NCBI GenBank assembly: GCA_004194705.1
Contig: SADC01000014.1
Coordinates: 298,491 to 362,490 of the forward strand
DNA: 64,000 nucleotides
Direction of reading: 5' to 3'
Origin: Ditylenchus dipsaci
Taxonomy: Eukaryota > Nematoda > Chromadorea > Rhabditida > Anguinidae
Made by a program: the position numbers and the translations under genes. Shown here piece by piece: positions 1 to 11,438 of the stretch. The notes beneath the pieces were generated by a model. The model ran no database searches. It saw only the letters and a program-made list of their open reading frames with translations, and was not told the origin of the DNA. Each line of letters starts with the position of its first letter. Position 1 is the first letter of the stretch.

Positions 1-836
1 CATCTACCAAGCTGAGTCATTTATATACAGGAACTCATGTTCAAAAACTGCACTTTCAGTCAAAAATTTATTTTTCGAAAAATTGAATTTTTATGTTAGA
101 AAATGTCAAAAAAAACAACGGTTTATTGTTTTTAGACTATGAGAATTACTTGGGAGATATTTGAGCATCATTTACGAAAAATTGTGAAATGCGCCCCCCC
201 CCGGACTAAATAAGTGCCATAAATTTTGCCGTCAGCTTTCTGCTTTCTCTTTTGCTAGCTACTTCGTTTAAGCTTTGGAGGCATTTAACAGTAGAGTGTA
301 AAATAGGTACCTTTTGTTACTTTCGGAGAGAGGCTCTATTAGAGAATATACAATATTATAAATTTCTGTAATTTTAATCGATTGAACTAATTTTCATATA
401 ATCTTGCTTAATTTTTTAGAAAAATTTGCATATTAAAGTTTGATTTTATAATGCCACCTACACGTTTGCGTTGTAAAGTACAAACAAAATGTTTTATCTT
501 TGCTATACCACTCTTTAGAGTTAAAAACTCATTTTTGTGAATAACATATTATTGAGATAATCTTTTTTGCTGTCATTTTCCCATGCCTTGGAATGGGATC
601 CATCAATCACTTAAAAGTGACCTCGCATTGTTTTTTGTTACAGAAATATATATTTCAGCCAAAGTTTTTCTGGACTACTTAATTTCTTTTGTGCCGCTAG
701 AAGTAGGAGCTATAGAATTTTAAATTAAATTTACTATTTATTTCTAAATCTATTCGAATGTCTTCAGAGGTAAATTTTTAAGTCTTTCCATTAAACCTCT
801 ACGTTTTTACTATATTTTTTTGTATAGATTTGATAT

Positions 837-902
837 AAAAAAAGTTTTTTACTTTGAAATATTTTTTATAAAAAAATATTTCAAAGTAAAAAACTTTTTT
901 TT
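837..902. repeat. Perfect AT-rich palindrome
   Basis: Two arms of about 31 bp are exact reverse complements around a loop of only a few bases. The arms read AAAAAAAGTTTTTTACTTTG and onward. There is no target duplication and no related copy in the window. It could form a cruciform or an RNA hairpin, or it could be an inverted-duplication artefact. Confidence 0.8.
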
Positions 903-1192
903 AATTTTGGTAAATCTCTTTTGGACAGGGTACGTAACTGTACTTTTTAAAAAGATTTGTACTTTTTTTCGACTCGTGTACTTTTTTGTACTTTTTTTTT
1001 AAAATTAGCATTAAAAAAATAAAGGAAACTTTTTCTACTGTTATAAATGTTTTAATGTTTTTTTCAAATTTTTATAGCAACGTGTAGCACTGGATCTGAA
1101 CTTTCTAACAAGCTATCAGTTATCAAAAATATTTCATTAAGTCATTTAAGATAACATTAAGATAGCTCGTTAGAAAGGTAAGATCCAGACTA

Positions 1193-1563
1193 CAGGGTGA
1201 CACAGAAAAACAGCCACATTTTTTTTTAATTTTATTTTCATTTTTTTAATTGAAATTTTTGAACGTAACTGTGATTTTGTCCACTCCTCTGCAATTTTTT
1301 TGTAGAAAATGATATTTGCGGTGTGTTTGGTACCTAACATGAGTTCGTGTATGGCAAAGAGTGTGAACTTTCTGAGCATAGAACCTATTTTCAAACCCAG
1401 CAGCTAGCAGAACGCAAAAAGTATATACTGATAGTTGGATAAATTATGGTTAAAATAAATAGATCATACACTGCGGAGATTTCTGAAAATTTTGGAAACC
1501 GGCCAGGGACGAACTTACGTACATCAATTTTGCAAAAATTTATCTCTTTTCTGTGTTACCCTA
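1193..1563. mobile_element. Mariner/Tc1-like MITE (CAGGGTGACACAG ends)
   Basis: The left end CAGGGTGACACAG follows TA and is matched at the right by CTGTGTTACCCTA followed by TA. No transposase frame is present. TA duplication and CAGGGTG ends are usual for mariner-type non-autonomous elements. The right end has two mismatches, so the exact boundary is approximate. Confidence 0.5.
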
Positions 1564-2443
1564 TATACGCCTATATACGTCGATCTTTATGTTTTTAAAA
1601 ATTTGAATTTAAACTTAAGAAATCTCAGAGACAAACAAATTTTTGGATTGACACCGTAAATAATTGATTTGACGAGATTTTTGAAAATCTTGACCGTGAA
1701 AAGTAATTTTAGAAATCTCGGTATAAACTGCTCAGATCAGCAGTCTACAGATTACCGGTGAAGAATAAAGAGCTTAGTGAGAATGTTCAAGGCCTAGAAA
1801 AATATAAATCAAAAGTGCTTGAAAGGAATTTCATTGTATTTTCAAAATATGCTTTTGGATCAAATAGAATTGCAGTCCCTAATTTTTTTGCTTATATTTT
1901 TGTGTGGAGAATCAGAATTTTTAGTAATAGTCACAACCCAAAACACAACCCTCAAGTTTTTTATGATATAATTTTATGCCAGAGGTGACTCGTCAGTCTT
2001 GTCCATACGATTACGATGTTACCAGTCGTTCCTGAAAAATCCAACACTTTTGTCAGCAAGACTCGTGCCTATAAATATCATACCGTTAATTTTTTAAAAG
2101 GCGGTATTATATCGAGAGAAGCAGGTCTTACTGCCAAAAATCTTAGATTTTTAGAGGATAACTGTAAAATCGAAATCCTTGTTATTTATTACACTAGACT
2201 GACAAATCATGTTTAGCAAAAGACGACAAAAAGTGGCCCAAAAGTTATCAAAATGGGGTTGGTGTTACATCGAAAGCCCACTGTGACTGAAAATAGTTAT
2301 TCTGCGCACAAAATCAGCTTTGGATAAGCACTCTTTTAAGTGCTGGATTTCAAATCTTTTGACTAAGATTTAAAAAAGGGCTGCAAAAAATAAATTAGGT
2401 GCTGGAAATTATTTTAAATACAGCCACTTCTTTTTTGTTTCAG

Positions 2444-5400
2444 AAAATCAAACGGATCGCTTGTGTTGGAGCGGGATATGTTGGAGGTCAAATATTCGAA
2501 GATCCTAATATGTTTCATACTAGATCTATTTTTAGGTCCGACGGTATATTTTTTAATTTGCTTTCTCGATAGCCTGTAATCTCTATTTCACGTGCTTTAA
2601 GTGTGCAATGATTGCCTTCAAGGCAAGCTTAAGTTTCTTTGCAAATATTGATAATAATCATCTTATTTAGTGCCCCGAAATTACAGTCAGTTAAAAAAAT
2701 GTTTGACGTTGCAAAAGCATCATAAAAGTATTTTTTAAGGTCACAGTGGTGGACATGAACAGTGAGAAAATTGGCCAATGGAATACTGATAATCTGCCCA
2801 TTTTTGAGGTAAAATTAATGTTTTTATGTGTTTCAAAAAAATTTGTTAAGATTTATGTTTGTTTTTGAACAATCCTTTGATAAGACAACTTCCAAAATTA
2901 TTTCCCAAAACTTGGCATTTTTTCAAAGAATTTTTTTGTAACCAAAACAATCAGAACAGATTCGAACCCTGGACTAAGACCTTCTGTGTACAACCGTATG
3001 AACTGACTAAAATTAAAAATTTTTAGCCTGGTCTAGATGAGATTGTCAAGCATTGCAAAGGAAAGTCAGCCTTTTCACTGAAATTATAAAACTAAACTCT
3101 GGGAAATTATTTGCTAAATAAATCAAGACACTGTAAAGTTTTTAACCAGCGTGCTGTTTTAAGAAATCTTTTCTTTTCTTTGGACATACCCAAAGCCATC
3201 AAAGAAGCCGATTTGATTTTCATATCAGGTAAAAAGTCCGCCAAAATACTTTCAAAATTATTCTTTCACTTAAGTAAACACCCCAACAAAGACATATGGT
3301 CGAGGAAAGGTGGGAAATTAACTATCTACAGTGGATTACGCCTAATTTTCTAGGGTATGGCACCTGACTTGAAATATGTGGAGTCGGTTTCTCGAACAAT
3401 TGCGCAATATGCTGAGGGTAAAGAAATTTTAAAAAACTTCTAGCTGGTCCATAACTATGCCTTTTCAGGACCCAAAATTGTGGTCGAGAAAAGTAAGCGA
3501 CTAATTATAATCTTTATTTTAAAATTTAATCTTCATTTCAATATTTATTTAAAAATATCACCTTTATTCGCTAAATCTTTCAAAAAGTTACCCTTTACTT
3601 TTAAATTTTCAAAAAATTACTACAGAGTGAAAACTTTAATCCACCAAGATTTTTTTTTAAATTCTAGGCACAGTTCCGGTTAGAGCAGCCCAAAGTATTT
3701 TGCACATTCTCAAAGAGGCTCAGACCCACAACCAAAGGCTGTCATTCCAGGTTGGAACAAAGTCTATAAATTAAAGTCAAATCAAAAATATCAGGTCTTA
3801 TCCAATCCGGAATTTTTGTCTGAAGGGACAGCCATCAGGGACTTGTAAGTATTTACAGCACGACTGATCTTTCGTTAAAATTTGAAAATGATGCGAAAAA
3901 ATTCAATATTCTCAGAGCAAATCCTGACCGCATATTGATTGGCGGAGAACAGTCTGAAGCAGGAGCTGCGGCGATTGCCAAATTAGCTGCCGTCTACCAA
4001 ATCTGGGTACCTGAACACCGAATCATAACCACCAATACTTGGTCCTCGGAACTTTCTAAACTGGCTGCCAATGCTTTTTTGGTGGGTTAGCGTAGTTTTG
4101 CTCAAGAAAAAAAGTTATCATAAATTTGCAGGCACAGAGAATCTCGAGTATCAATGCCATTTCTGCTGGTTTGTTTATCGGTTGATATGGTTACGCGACA
4201 TTTGCGCGCCGACACTTGCGCACCGACATTTGCCCACGACACTCAAGTTTATTATAATCAACAAACCTGGACTTAAAATTGGTCAATAGCAAAAATATCA
4301 TACCTGATTCGTGAGTTAAACCTATTTGGACAAATCAAAAAGGGTGACTTCACCTATCTGAATCCAAGCAATAGGACAAGTGTTTAACCAAAGGGATAAT
4401 CCCCTCCACAACCAAAATATTTTGGGTTTAGGTCAAGGAGCTTCTGGGCAAAAGTCAATAGAAACCTGCGTTAGGAACACGCTTCTAAATAATACCTATA
4501 ACACTTAGAAGGTACCTTAGCGATATGACCATCTATATGGCTACCTTTCTTAGATTTCGTAAATTGGAGATGTTTCTGGACTCCTGAGGATAGTTCAGGG
4601 CAATTAAACATGAATCGGACTACTAAGGATGGATCAGGACTATTGGGGATGGTTGAGAACTCCAAAGGATGGTCCAGGAAGGTCATCTATTTTTTTACTA
4701 GAAAATACATTTTTGGTGCGCAAATGTCGTGGTGCGCAAATGTCGCGTAACCGTTAATATATTTAGGACATTATTTGGTTTGGATTTAGTTTGTGAGGCA
4801 ACAGGGGCAGACGTTAGGGAAGTAGCTCATGCAGTGGGGTGTGACACTAGAATAGGCGATAAGTTCTTGAACGCTAGTGTTGGTAGGTGCTTAAAGCTAG
4901 CTTTGGGCAAAAAAATTATTACGTAAATTTTTTTAAGGATTTGGTGGAAGGTAATAATTAATTACAGAAAAATTATGTCTTCAAAGTAATAATTAGGTGT
5001 ACGTCTGAACTCCAAATTTTGCTGCTTTGTAGCTTGTTTGGTTTTTTATTTCTGGCATCGATTACATGGCTACTGAAAGTCCTTACTTTTGAGCAGAAAA
5101 ACTAAATTATTACGGCTAGGGTAAAAAAGAGCTTGAAGGATATCTATGAGAAGCTTCTAAGGTCGACCACTGAAAGGATTTACGTTGAAACGGAAATTCA
5201 ATAAGTTCTAGGGATGAAGGCTGAAGACTTTTTAAACGAACCTCAAGCCGATCTGGACGACTACCTGACCGCAAACAACTAACGCGATACCAAAAATGAT
5301 GCTCATCAGCGGTTGTAGAGCAAAAATATTAATCAAATATTCTTCAAAGTATTTTCGCCAAAAAAAAGGTCGAACTTAAACCAAATTAGTATAGTTTTAA

Positions 5401-7572
5401 ACTTGTACAAAAATGAATTATAGTCTAACAACGTGAACAAGCCATTAAGGTCTCAAACACTTTTAATGTACAACTCGAAATACATTTTTCACGTAGCTGT
5501 GATTTCTTAATCAAGATTAATTTTTGATACAGTCAAACTTCTTTATAAGCTACACTCTCTGTAAGCTACACCTACTTATAAGCTATACCTGAGTCCGGCC
5601 CCAAATGGGGTATGTTCCGTATAATATACCCCCTCTATAAGCTACACCTCTCTATAAGCTACACCTAGGATCGGTTTCGAGGTGTAGCTTATAGAGAAGT
5701 TTGACTGTATATGTATTATATTAGCCGTGCAGTCATCTCCCAAATATACCGGATCCGGTAAATTTGTGAAATGTCCAAGAACAACAGGGGACCTAGGCAT
5801 ATTTTTTATATTTCTTTCGAAAGTTCTTAGATTATGTCCAAACAATCTTAAAAGACCTAAATAACCTAAACCACCTCAAACCACCCAAAACCACCCTAAA
5901 ACATCCCAACCATCTTAAAACACTCCAAATTACTCCAAACCACTCGAACAACCAGCCCAAAATTCTGTAACTACCGTTTTTAGGCTTATGCCTTAGGCAC
6001 AGGGTAAGCGAGCGCATGATAGCCGGGACTAATATATCTAATGGGTGATCATGGACGGGTGCTGTTTATGTGGTTGGTTTATAATAGTTTAAGAGTGTTT
6101 GGGGTTTTTTTTAGCAAAGAAAAGAAATGTTGAGTATCATTGCGATGTCTCCTTAGAATGTTATGAAATTGATTGTTAGCTCGATTGTTGTATGTAACAA
6201 AATTTGAGTGAGCACTTCAAGTGGTGAAAAAAATAGAAGGCCAGTCTCTAATAGAAGGCCACCTCCTGAGGGAGGTTAAAAATAGAAGGTCATGGCCTTC
6301 TACTAGAATATATACGGTACTTTAAGTTGCTTCCAAAAAGATGTGATGAGTTTGGTTTACCTATGCGAAACTCTTCAACTCAGACAAGTAGCAGACTACT
6401 GGCTGAGTGTAAGCGGTTTGGTTTTGCTCTAAATAAAATTAACATATTTTTTTCTGATCTAGGTGATCGAAATAAATGACTATCAAAGAAGACGATTTGC
6501 AGGTTAGGAATAAAATTTAAAAAATGCACCATTGTTCCACGTTGAAAATCTCAGACAAAATTATCGCTGAATTGTTCAACACCATCACTGACAAAAAGAT
6601 TGGTACCAAATTTATTTATATGATAAAAAGTCAAAAACTTTAATATTTTAGCCATTTTTGGATTCGCTTTTAAGAAAAATACTGGAGACACTAGGTGAGG
6701 CATTTTTTTAGTTATACGGCAAAATTTGAAAACACATTAATTATATTTTTTGTCAAGGCTTTTATAAAAATTTACAGAGAGTCCTCCGCGATCCACATTG
6801 GACGTTTTCTGTTAGAAGAGCACGCTCAGCTTTGTTTCTACGACCCCAAGTATCACAAGCAACCATTCGATTTGATCTGGCAAACCATATTGACAAAAAA
6901 CAAGGTAATAACACTTTTCAAACAAAAAATACCAAATTTTTGGCTAAATTTCTACATATCTTATTTACTCAAAACTGTCAAAAATAAAACTTTTTTGACT
7001 GTTTTTAGCAAAAAATTTGCCAAATTGTTCTGTTTAGTCGATAAACTGGTGACCGTCAGTGATAACCCCTATTCTGCAGCTGAAGATGCTCATGCAGTCG
7101 TTATTCTGACAGAATGGGATGAATTTGTGGTAAGTTAAACTGATTTGCTCAAATATTGCTTAAAAGGGCATGCCCGTGCGTTTCAAGAAGTTATGGAGGA
7201 CCAGCAAATTTTTTTAAATTCTTCCATTTTGCACTCATTTTGAATCAAAAATTAATATTGACGACCCTATACTACTTTTAAAAACTAGACAGAAAACATA
7301 AAAAATCTGGAAGAGGACGCATGTGAAACTTGATCTAGAAAGAAAAAAGTGCTGGTCCCGCCTTTTCTACGTGTCGGGCACGGGCATGCCCCTTTAAACA
7401 AAAATCTGTCATTTAGGATCTGGACTATGGGAAAATTTACGCAAGCATGAAGAAACCAGCTTCCTTATTTGATGGTCGTTTGATAATTGACCAAGACAAA
7501 CTAAGAAATATTGGTTTCCGAGTATTTTCCATCGGTTCAGCTTCCAATCAATCACTTAATTTATTTCCTTGA
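2444..7572 (+). CDS. UDP-glucose 6-dehydrogenase, copy 1
   Basis: This enzyme oxidises UDP-glucose to UDP-glucuronate in the cytosol, the precursor for glycosaminoglycan chains. My exon map, by frame and splice sites, is 2444-2486, 2536-2543, 2602-2627, 2671-2685, 2740-2808, 3027-3064, 3164-3228, 3275-3309, 3354-3417, 3469-3492, 3668-3750, 3795-3844, 3916-4081, 4132-4168, 4790-4882, 4938-4950, 6327-6408, 6463-6502, 6555-6602, 6652-6694, 6777-6904, 7009-7129 and 7417-7572. Family motifs appear in order: nucleotide-binding [48 protein letters not shown] and the catalytic-cysteine motif FGGSCFQKD, then [13 protein letters not shown] and LTEWDEF. Three exons are only 8, 15 and 13 nt long. The first coding exon is uncertain; an ATG at 2209 followed by seven codons and a weak GT donor would join in phase. 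Against copy 2, one A is missing near 6850 (after the FYDPK codons), which shifts the frame. This is either a sequencing error or real damage. Confidence 0.93.
2536..2543 (+). other. UGDH 8-nt microexon (Gly-Pro-Thr)
   Basis: GTCCGACG lies between a TTTTTAG acceptor and a GTATAT donor. The preceding exon ends in phase 1 after GAGYVG, and joining it to this exon gives Gly-Gly-Pro-Thr. The next exon continues Cys-Ala-Met-Ile-Ala, the expected UGDH order. Without it the frame breaks. Confidence 0.8.
2671..2685 (+). other. UGDH 15-nt microexon (CPEIT) after a GC-AG intron
   Basis: TGCCCCGAAATTACA encodes Cys-Pro-Glu-Ile-Thr, which belongs just before the VTVVDMN strand of the Rossmann fold. It is flanked by a TTATTTAG acceptor and a GTCAGT donor. 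The intron before it appears to start with GC (AAG|GCAAGC), a known minor donor type that usually keeps strong flanking consensus, as here. Confidence 0.7.
4189..4752. mobile_element. hAT-like MITE in UGDH intron, copy 1
   Basis: The element starts GGTTACGCGACATTTGCG and ends with the reverse complement. It is flanked by GTTGATAT and GTTAATAT, an 8-bp target duplication with one mismatch. The ends contain short repeated units of the type GGTGCGCAAATGTCG. It has no transposase and lies in the intron after the ISAV codons. It is present at the same place in copy 2. Confidence 0.75.
4938..4950 (+). other. UGDH 13-nt microexon carrying the active-site FGGS
   Basis: GATTTGGTGGAAG sits between TTTTAAG and GTAATA. 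Joined to the upstream exon (ending GTTG) and to the exon at 6327 (starting TTGCTTC), it restores NASVG-FGGS-CFQKD. The following cysteine is the catalytic nucleophile of the UGDH family. Skipping 13 nt would delete the loop and shift the frame. The exon is identical in copy 2. Confidence 0.88.
5530..5707. mobile_element. pogo/Tigger-type MITE in UGDH intron, copy 1
   Basis: The ends are CAGTCAAACTTCTTTATAAG and its near-exact inverted partner, flanked by TA. The interior repeats the unit TATAAGCTACACC several times. TA duplication and CAGTC termini match the pogo/Tigger group. It lies in the long intron after the FGGS microexon. Confidence 0.75.
5830..5960. repeat. Low-complexity CCAAACCA-type tract
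   Basis: Degenerate copies of a short ACCACCC/AACC unit run for about 110 bp inside the same UGDH intron. The same tract occurs in copy 2 near 28500-28620. It has no coding or transposon signature. Confidence 0.55.
7164..7393. mobile_element. TTAA-type MITE in UGDH intron, copy 1
   Basis: The left end AAGGGCATGCCCGTG and the right end CACGGGCATGCCCCT are inverted and flanked by TTAA on both sides. TTAA duplications are typical of the piggyBac and Kolobok groups. The end sequence resembles that of the 4.3-kb element at 12841, which reads AGGAGCATGC. Confidence 0.7.
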
Positions 7573-7705
7573 ATAATTCTTTGAGCGGCACTTATTCTGT
7601 TTGTTCCTCATTTCCCTTTTTGGTCAAATTTTTTTGTTTTTTTTGACCAAAATAAGCCACTTTGATCATATTTTTCATATTTATTGCTTATTCTTCGTAC
7701 TTCTA

Positions 7706-7961
7706 CAGGGTGTCCAACAAAAACTGCACCATTTTCGAAAAAATTTGTCAAGGGCTTCCGCGGACTGGTGAAACCACAAAAAAAATTGAGGTTTTAGCCA
7801 ACAAATTTGAACCAGTTATAGCTTAAATGACTATAAAATATTAAATTAACAGAGAGAAGATATTTACCCGACCATTTGTGAAAAAAAATTGGTTGAAACT
7901 TAATAGCAAATGTAAAAGGGCGAGAATTCGAAAAATGGTGCAGTTTTTATTGGACACCCTG
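7706..7961. mobile_element. Mariner-like MITE (CAGGGTGTCCAA ends), copy 1
   Basis: CAGGGTGTCCAACAAAAACT and its inverted copy, of about 35 bp with few mismatches, are flanked by TA. There is no coding capacity. The element sits just downstream of the UGDH stop codon. The same insertion is at 31192-31446. Confidence 0.8.
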
Positions 7962-8246
7962 TAGTGTTCTTCGTTATATCTTACCAAAAAAGTTGTTTGA
8001 GTTCGTTTTACGTACAAAACCGGCCTTATGCCTGCACACTGACAAAAGGGGGACCATCTTCATTTTATGAAGAGGAAATTATCACTAACACAATAGTTGC
8101 CATTTAAAGTTTTTAATTTTAAAAACCAAGTCAAAAAATGACTTTTTCAGGCCAAAAAAATTCAACTTTTTTTTGACCAAAATAGGGGGAGGAGGCGGGA
8201 CAAACGGAATAAGTACACTGAGCTTTATATCAGTTCATATTAATCT

Positions 8247-8730
8247 CGTGGTGCGCAAAAGAGATAAAATTATCTGAACCGGTAAATTTATCTGCCAAAC
8301 CAAATTTTATTGGTCAGATAAAATTTTATCTCACAGATAAAATTTAGTTTTTTAATGAAATTTACTAACTAGAACTAACAGATGGGTTGAAAAATCAAGA
8401 TCTTAAAAATAGGCGAAATTAAATTTTTAATAGGTTCCATGAACTTAAGTTTGGACTCCAAAAGATTCAAAATTCGGATTTTCATTGTACGAATGTTCTG
8501 TCCATACTCCTGCGGGAGCATAACTGTGTTCATGCGGGGGCATCGCTCGGTATCTAAAGTCTCTATTTTGCAACCCATCGGTTAAATGTCTAATGACTTT
8601 ATTTAAAAGAAATTTTTCACCTGTCAGATAAAAATTTTCTCTTAAATAAGTAATTTTATCTATCACATAAATTCATGTCTGATGGATTAATTTATCGGTC
8701 ACGATAAATTCGTCTGTTTTGCGCACCACG
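8247..8730. mobile_element. hAT-like MITE (CGTGGTGCGCAAAA ends), copy 1
   Basis: Inverted ends CGTGGTGCGCAAAA and TTTTGCGCACCACG are bordered by a perfect 8-bp target duplication, ATTAATCT. The interior is rich in (A)GATAAAATT words. This copy keeps the uninterrupted AAAATTTT site into which copy 2 received a second MITE. Confidence 0.85.
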
Positions 8731-9078
8731 ATTAATCTTTAAAAATCATATTATCATTCCATCCTGCTTCAACCGGCAAAGAAACGGCGAAATGAAAATC
8801 CTTGCGATTTTTCGGACCAGACTGACGAATTATAAAATGTTAAAGATATCGAAAATAGAGGTCAAAAAAGGTTTTAGACCTGGTCGAAAAACTTACTTGA
8901 GAGAATGCCGGATTAGAGAGGGTGCACTTTAGCCAACTACTTTCTTGCTTGATTGCTTAAATTATTTTTAATCTTGTAATTGTTTAATAAAGCTGTTTCT
9001 CAAAATTGAAAAAATGTATTTATTTCAAAAATAGATCAAATTTTTGTAAACTGAGTCGATTTAAGTGTATTTTCTAGA

Positions 9079-9590
9079 ATGAGAGTTTTGCTACAAAAAT
9101 TGTGTGGCGTTAGCCACGTCGCAGTGAAAAAATCGGTAAGGGACCTAAACGAGTTAAAAAACAAAGAGATTTTGTAAAATTCGGCCAAAAATGGGTTAAT
9201 GAAGTTAAAGTGACATATCAGCGTGTTACAAAGCAAGTTAAGGCAGGAACCAGCAATTTTTTGAAAGTCGTCCGTGTTTTCACTGGTTTCGTGTTAAATC
9301 TGATATTTATGACATTATCCTACTTTAAAAAGTAGGTAGACAGAAAACTTGCGTCGGATCAGTAAGAACGCTTATAAAAAATTTGCAAGAGAGAAAGAAA
9401 TTTCTGCCCCGACTTTCTTTCGGTGTAACGGACTGGTATGCCTTCGTAAGGAGAGATTTTGGAACACTAACTACGTTAATTTCATAACACATACCCCAGT
9501 AAGTTTAGAACTTTTATTTCATTGTAAACCACCTTTCTACTACCTCGGTTTTTTAGTATAGATTGCTTTTAGTTGTTTAAAAAAACCGAG
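9079..9590 (+). CDS. Possible small membrane-protein gene, uncertain
   Basis: Between the two converging genes, an ATG at about 9079 opens a frame beginning MRVLLQKLCG. A second good frame covers about 9160-9336: a charged stretch with KWVNEVKVTY, followed by a hydrophobic segment (VFTGFVLNLIFM) near its end. The two frames are out of register by one base in both copies, at an A run of different length (six A's here, five in copy 2). Two alternative reading frames then run through 9340-9490; one of them ends at a TAA near 9486 and is open in both copies. An upstream AATAAA at about 8983 could end another transcript. I do not recognise the protein. It may be a small spliced gene, an old transposon fragment or chance. 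Confidence 0.25.
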
Positions 9591-9599
9591 GGGAATTCA

Positions 9600-10029
9600 A
9601 ATTATTCAATTGAAAGCATTTTGGCGATAAGGAAAATTTTCGATAGAAACAAGTTTTGCTTATTCGATTTGCCCATCGCTGCCTAAACATTTAATCGAGT
9701 GGTAAAAGTTACAGCCTTTTCCAAATAAATTTTATTACAAGACCGGATGTTAAACGCAAAACTGTTTTTACAAATATGCAAAATAATATATAGCTATAAG
9801 AGCTGACAAAGAATAAACCAAAATTCTACAATACATAACAGAATTATACGATAAGATCAAGTGAAACCCGTATATTAGGCAAAAATATTCACATTTTTAA
9901 TTAAAATTCACATGATTGTTTTTTCACTCAACTAAAATAAAATAACTAAAAGCTGCATTATTTAGAAAACAAACAATGAGATAGGTCTTTACGAATCATT
10001 AAAAGCTAGTCTGATAACAACAACAACAA
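9600..10029. other. Probable EGFR 3' UTR and intergenic sequence, copy 1
   Basis: This AT-rich stretch lies directly downstream of the EGFR stop codon on the - strand. It is conserved in copy 2 almost base for base and carries no repeat ends or frames I can support. It most likely holds the EGFR 3' UTR. Confidence 0.4.
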
Positions 10030-10356
10030 TTATATGGCTGTCTCACTTTGGTGTGCATTTATATAAGGAGCGGAAGCATTGCCGGTGCCATTCTCATAGA
10101 CTGTTTTGTCTGGGTTGGCGAATAGTGTTTTAAGATTTGTGGGTTGGACACCATTAGACACATCTCCTTGTTTTGAGTGGTTTGCATACTCATTTGGCCG
10201 GTCAGTCTCGTTCAGATATGTAGGAACGTAGTTTACATCATCTAAATTTTATATTTAACTTTTTTGTTCCGAAAATATTTTATTAATTTTTTATTATTTG
10301 TATACGGAAGTTGGTTTGGCAGTATAAAGTATAAAAAAGTTTCAGAGAAATTGAAT

Positions 10357-10440
10357 GGTCTCGGTAGTTCAGTGGTAGAGCAGTAAGCGCTAATTTCGAA
10401 TAGTCATGGGCTCGATTTTCGATTCTTTTTTTTTTGGTTT
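10357..10440 (+). pseudogene. tRNA-like sequence in EGFR intron, copy 1
   Basis: GGTAGTTCAGTGGTAGAGCA is a good D-arm/A-box of RNA polymerase III. It is followed about 45 bp later by a poor B-box-like GGGCTCGATTTTCGA and a run of T. The T arm and acceptor do not pair well, so this is a tRNA pseudogene or the head of a SINE rather than a working tRNA. Copy 2 has it at 34234-34315. Confidence 0.5.
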
Positions 10441-11438
10441 TTGATAGGCGAACCTTTTTCCAGCCGTAGAAAGACTTTCATTTGCCGTTAAATTTTTTGC
10501 CGTAAATTTTTTTTTATTTTTTTTATTTTTTACCGTGATAAGTCCCAGGCAAAATATACCATTCACCTCCCAATTGGCTTCAATGGAATTTTTTTCATTT
10601 GGAGGCGTATTATATAAATACTCAGCGCATTTCTGTTTGAGGGTATTGCTAGGATTGAGTGCCAAACCATAGTAACCAACCTTTGTTAAAACCAGGTTTG
10701 CTTTCAGCAATTACAGGAGTGTAGAGTGAGGCTTGGTCCTCTTCCTCCTCTTCATCTATGGATTTGCCAATTATGGAGTGTCCAACTCCTTTTGGCATCA
10801 AATAGTTCTGAACACACAAATTTGAATTAAAAGTCTTGCAGAAAAAGTGAAAAAATTACCTCTTCATCCATTTCCAACTCGCTGATTCTAGAGTCATCAG
10901 TGGTAGTGGAAGACAAGTGGTGTCTCCGCTGAACTGGATCACTTTTGTAGCGGGTGGAGTTGGTGTCTGTGCTTCCATGTCTGTTTTGGTTACCCAGCAT
11001 TAGCTGAAAATCGGTTTCCAGTTTTCCAAATTCAGTCCATGATGTCAGAAGTACTTTTTCATTGATCCGTCTTCCGTTTCAGGGGAATCGGCCAATTAGC
11101 CACGCTTTTTTAATTTTGATGTTTTTTAAATAAAAATACGTGTAATTACGTGTAATTTTTCTTGATGCCCTTTATTTGCTCAGATTTTCTCACAAACCTC
11201 AAACACAAAAAATTTAAAAATATAGATGGCTGCAGAGATGTGACGTGAACTACTGCCTGAAGGAGTGCCAAGACTTCAAATGACGTCCATCCTAACTTAG
11301 GTCATATCTCAGCAACCGAGCATCTTTTTAAAATTCTGCTCTGTGATTCGACGTGCTGAGAAGATTTAAGCTACTAGGCGCATCAAAGAAATATTACTAC
11401 ATAAATGATTGATTTTATGGAAAAACATTGAAATTTTC

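Larger units (their letters stand above)
1..2208. other. Flank with no recognised gene
   Basis: This stretch upstream of UGDH is AT-rich and has no exon I can recognise. The open frames in it are short, start at arbitrary ATGs and show no family motif. It holds a perfect palindrome near 837-902, a short inverted repeat at about 1092-1186 and a mariner-like MITE at about 1193-1563. The UGDH promoter and 5' UTR should lie at its right end, but I see no clear core promoter element. Confidence 0.5.

Noticed and set aside
9349..9561. 70-codon frame reading MRRISKNAYKKFAREKEIS
   Set aside because: Copy 2 has a stop in this frame (AAATAAA near 33277), while another frame over the same bases stays open in both copies.
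10357..10440. Functional tRNA gene
   Set aside because: Only the D-arm is good. T arm and acceptor do not pair, and the two copies differ within the D-arm.
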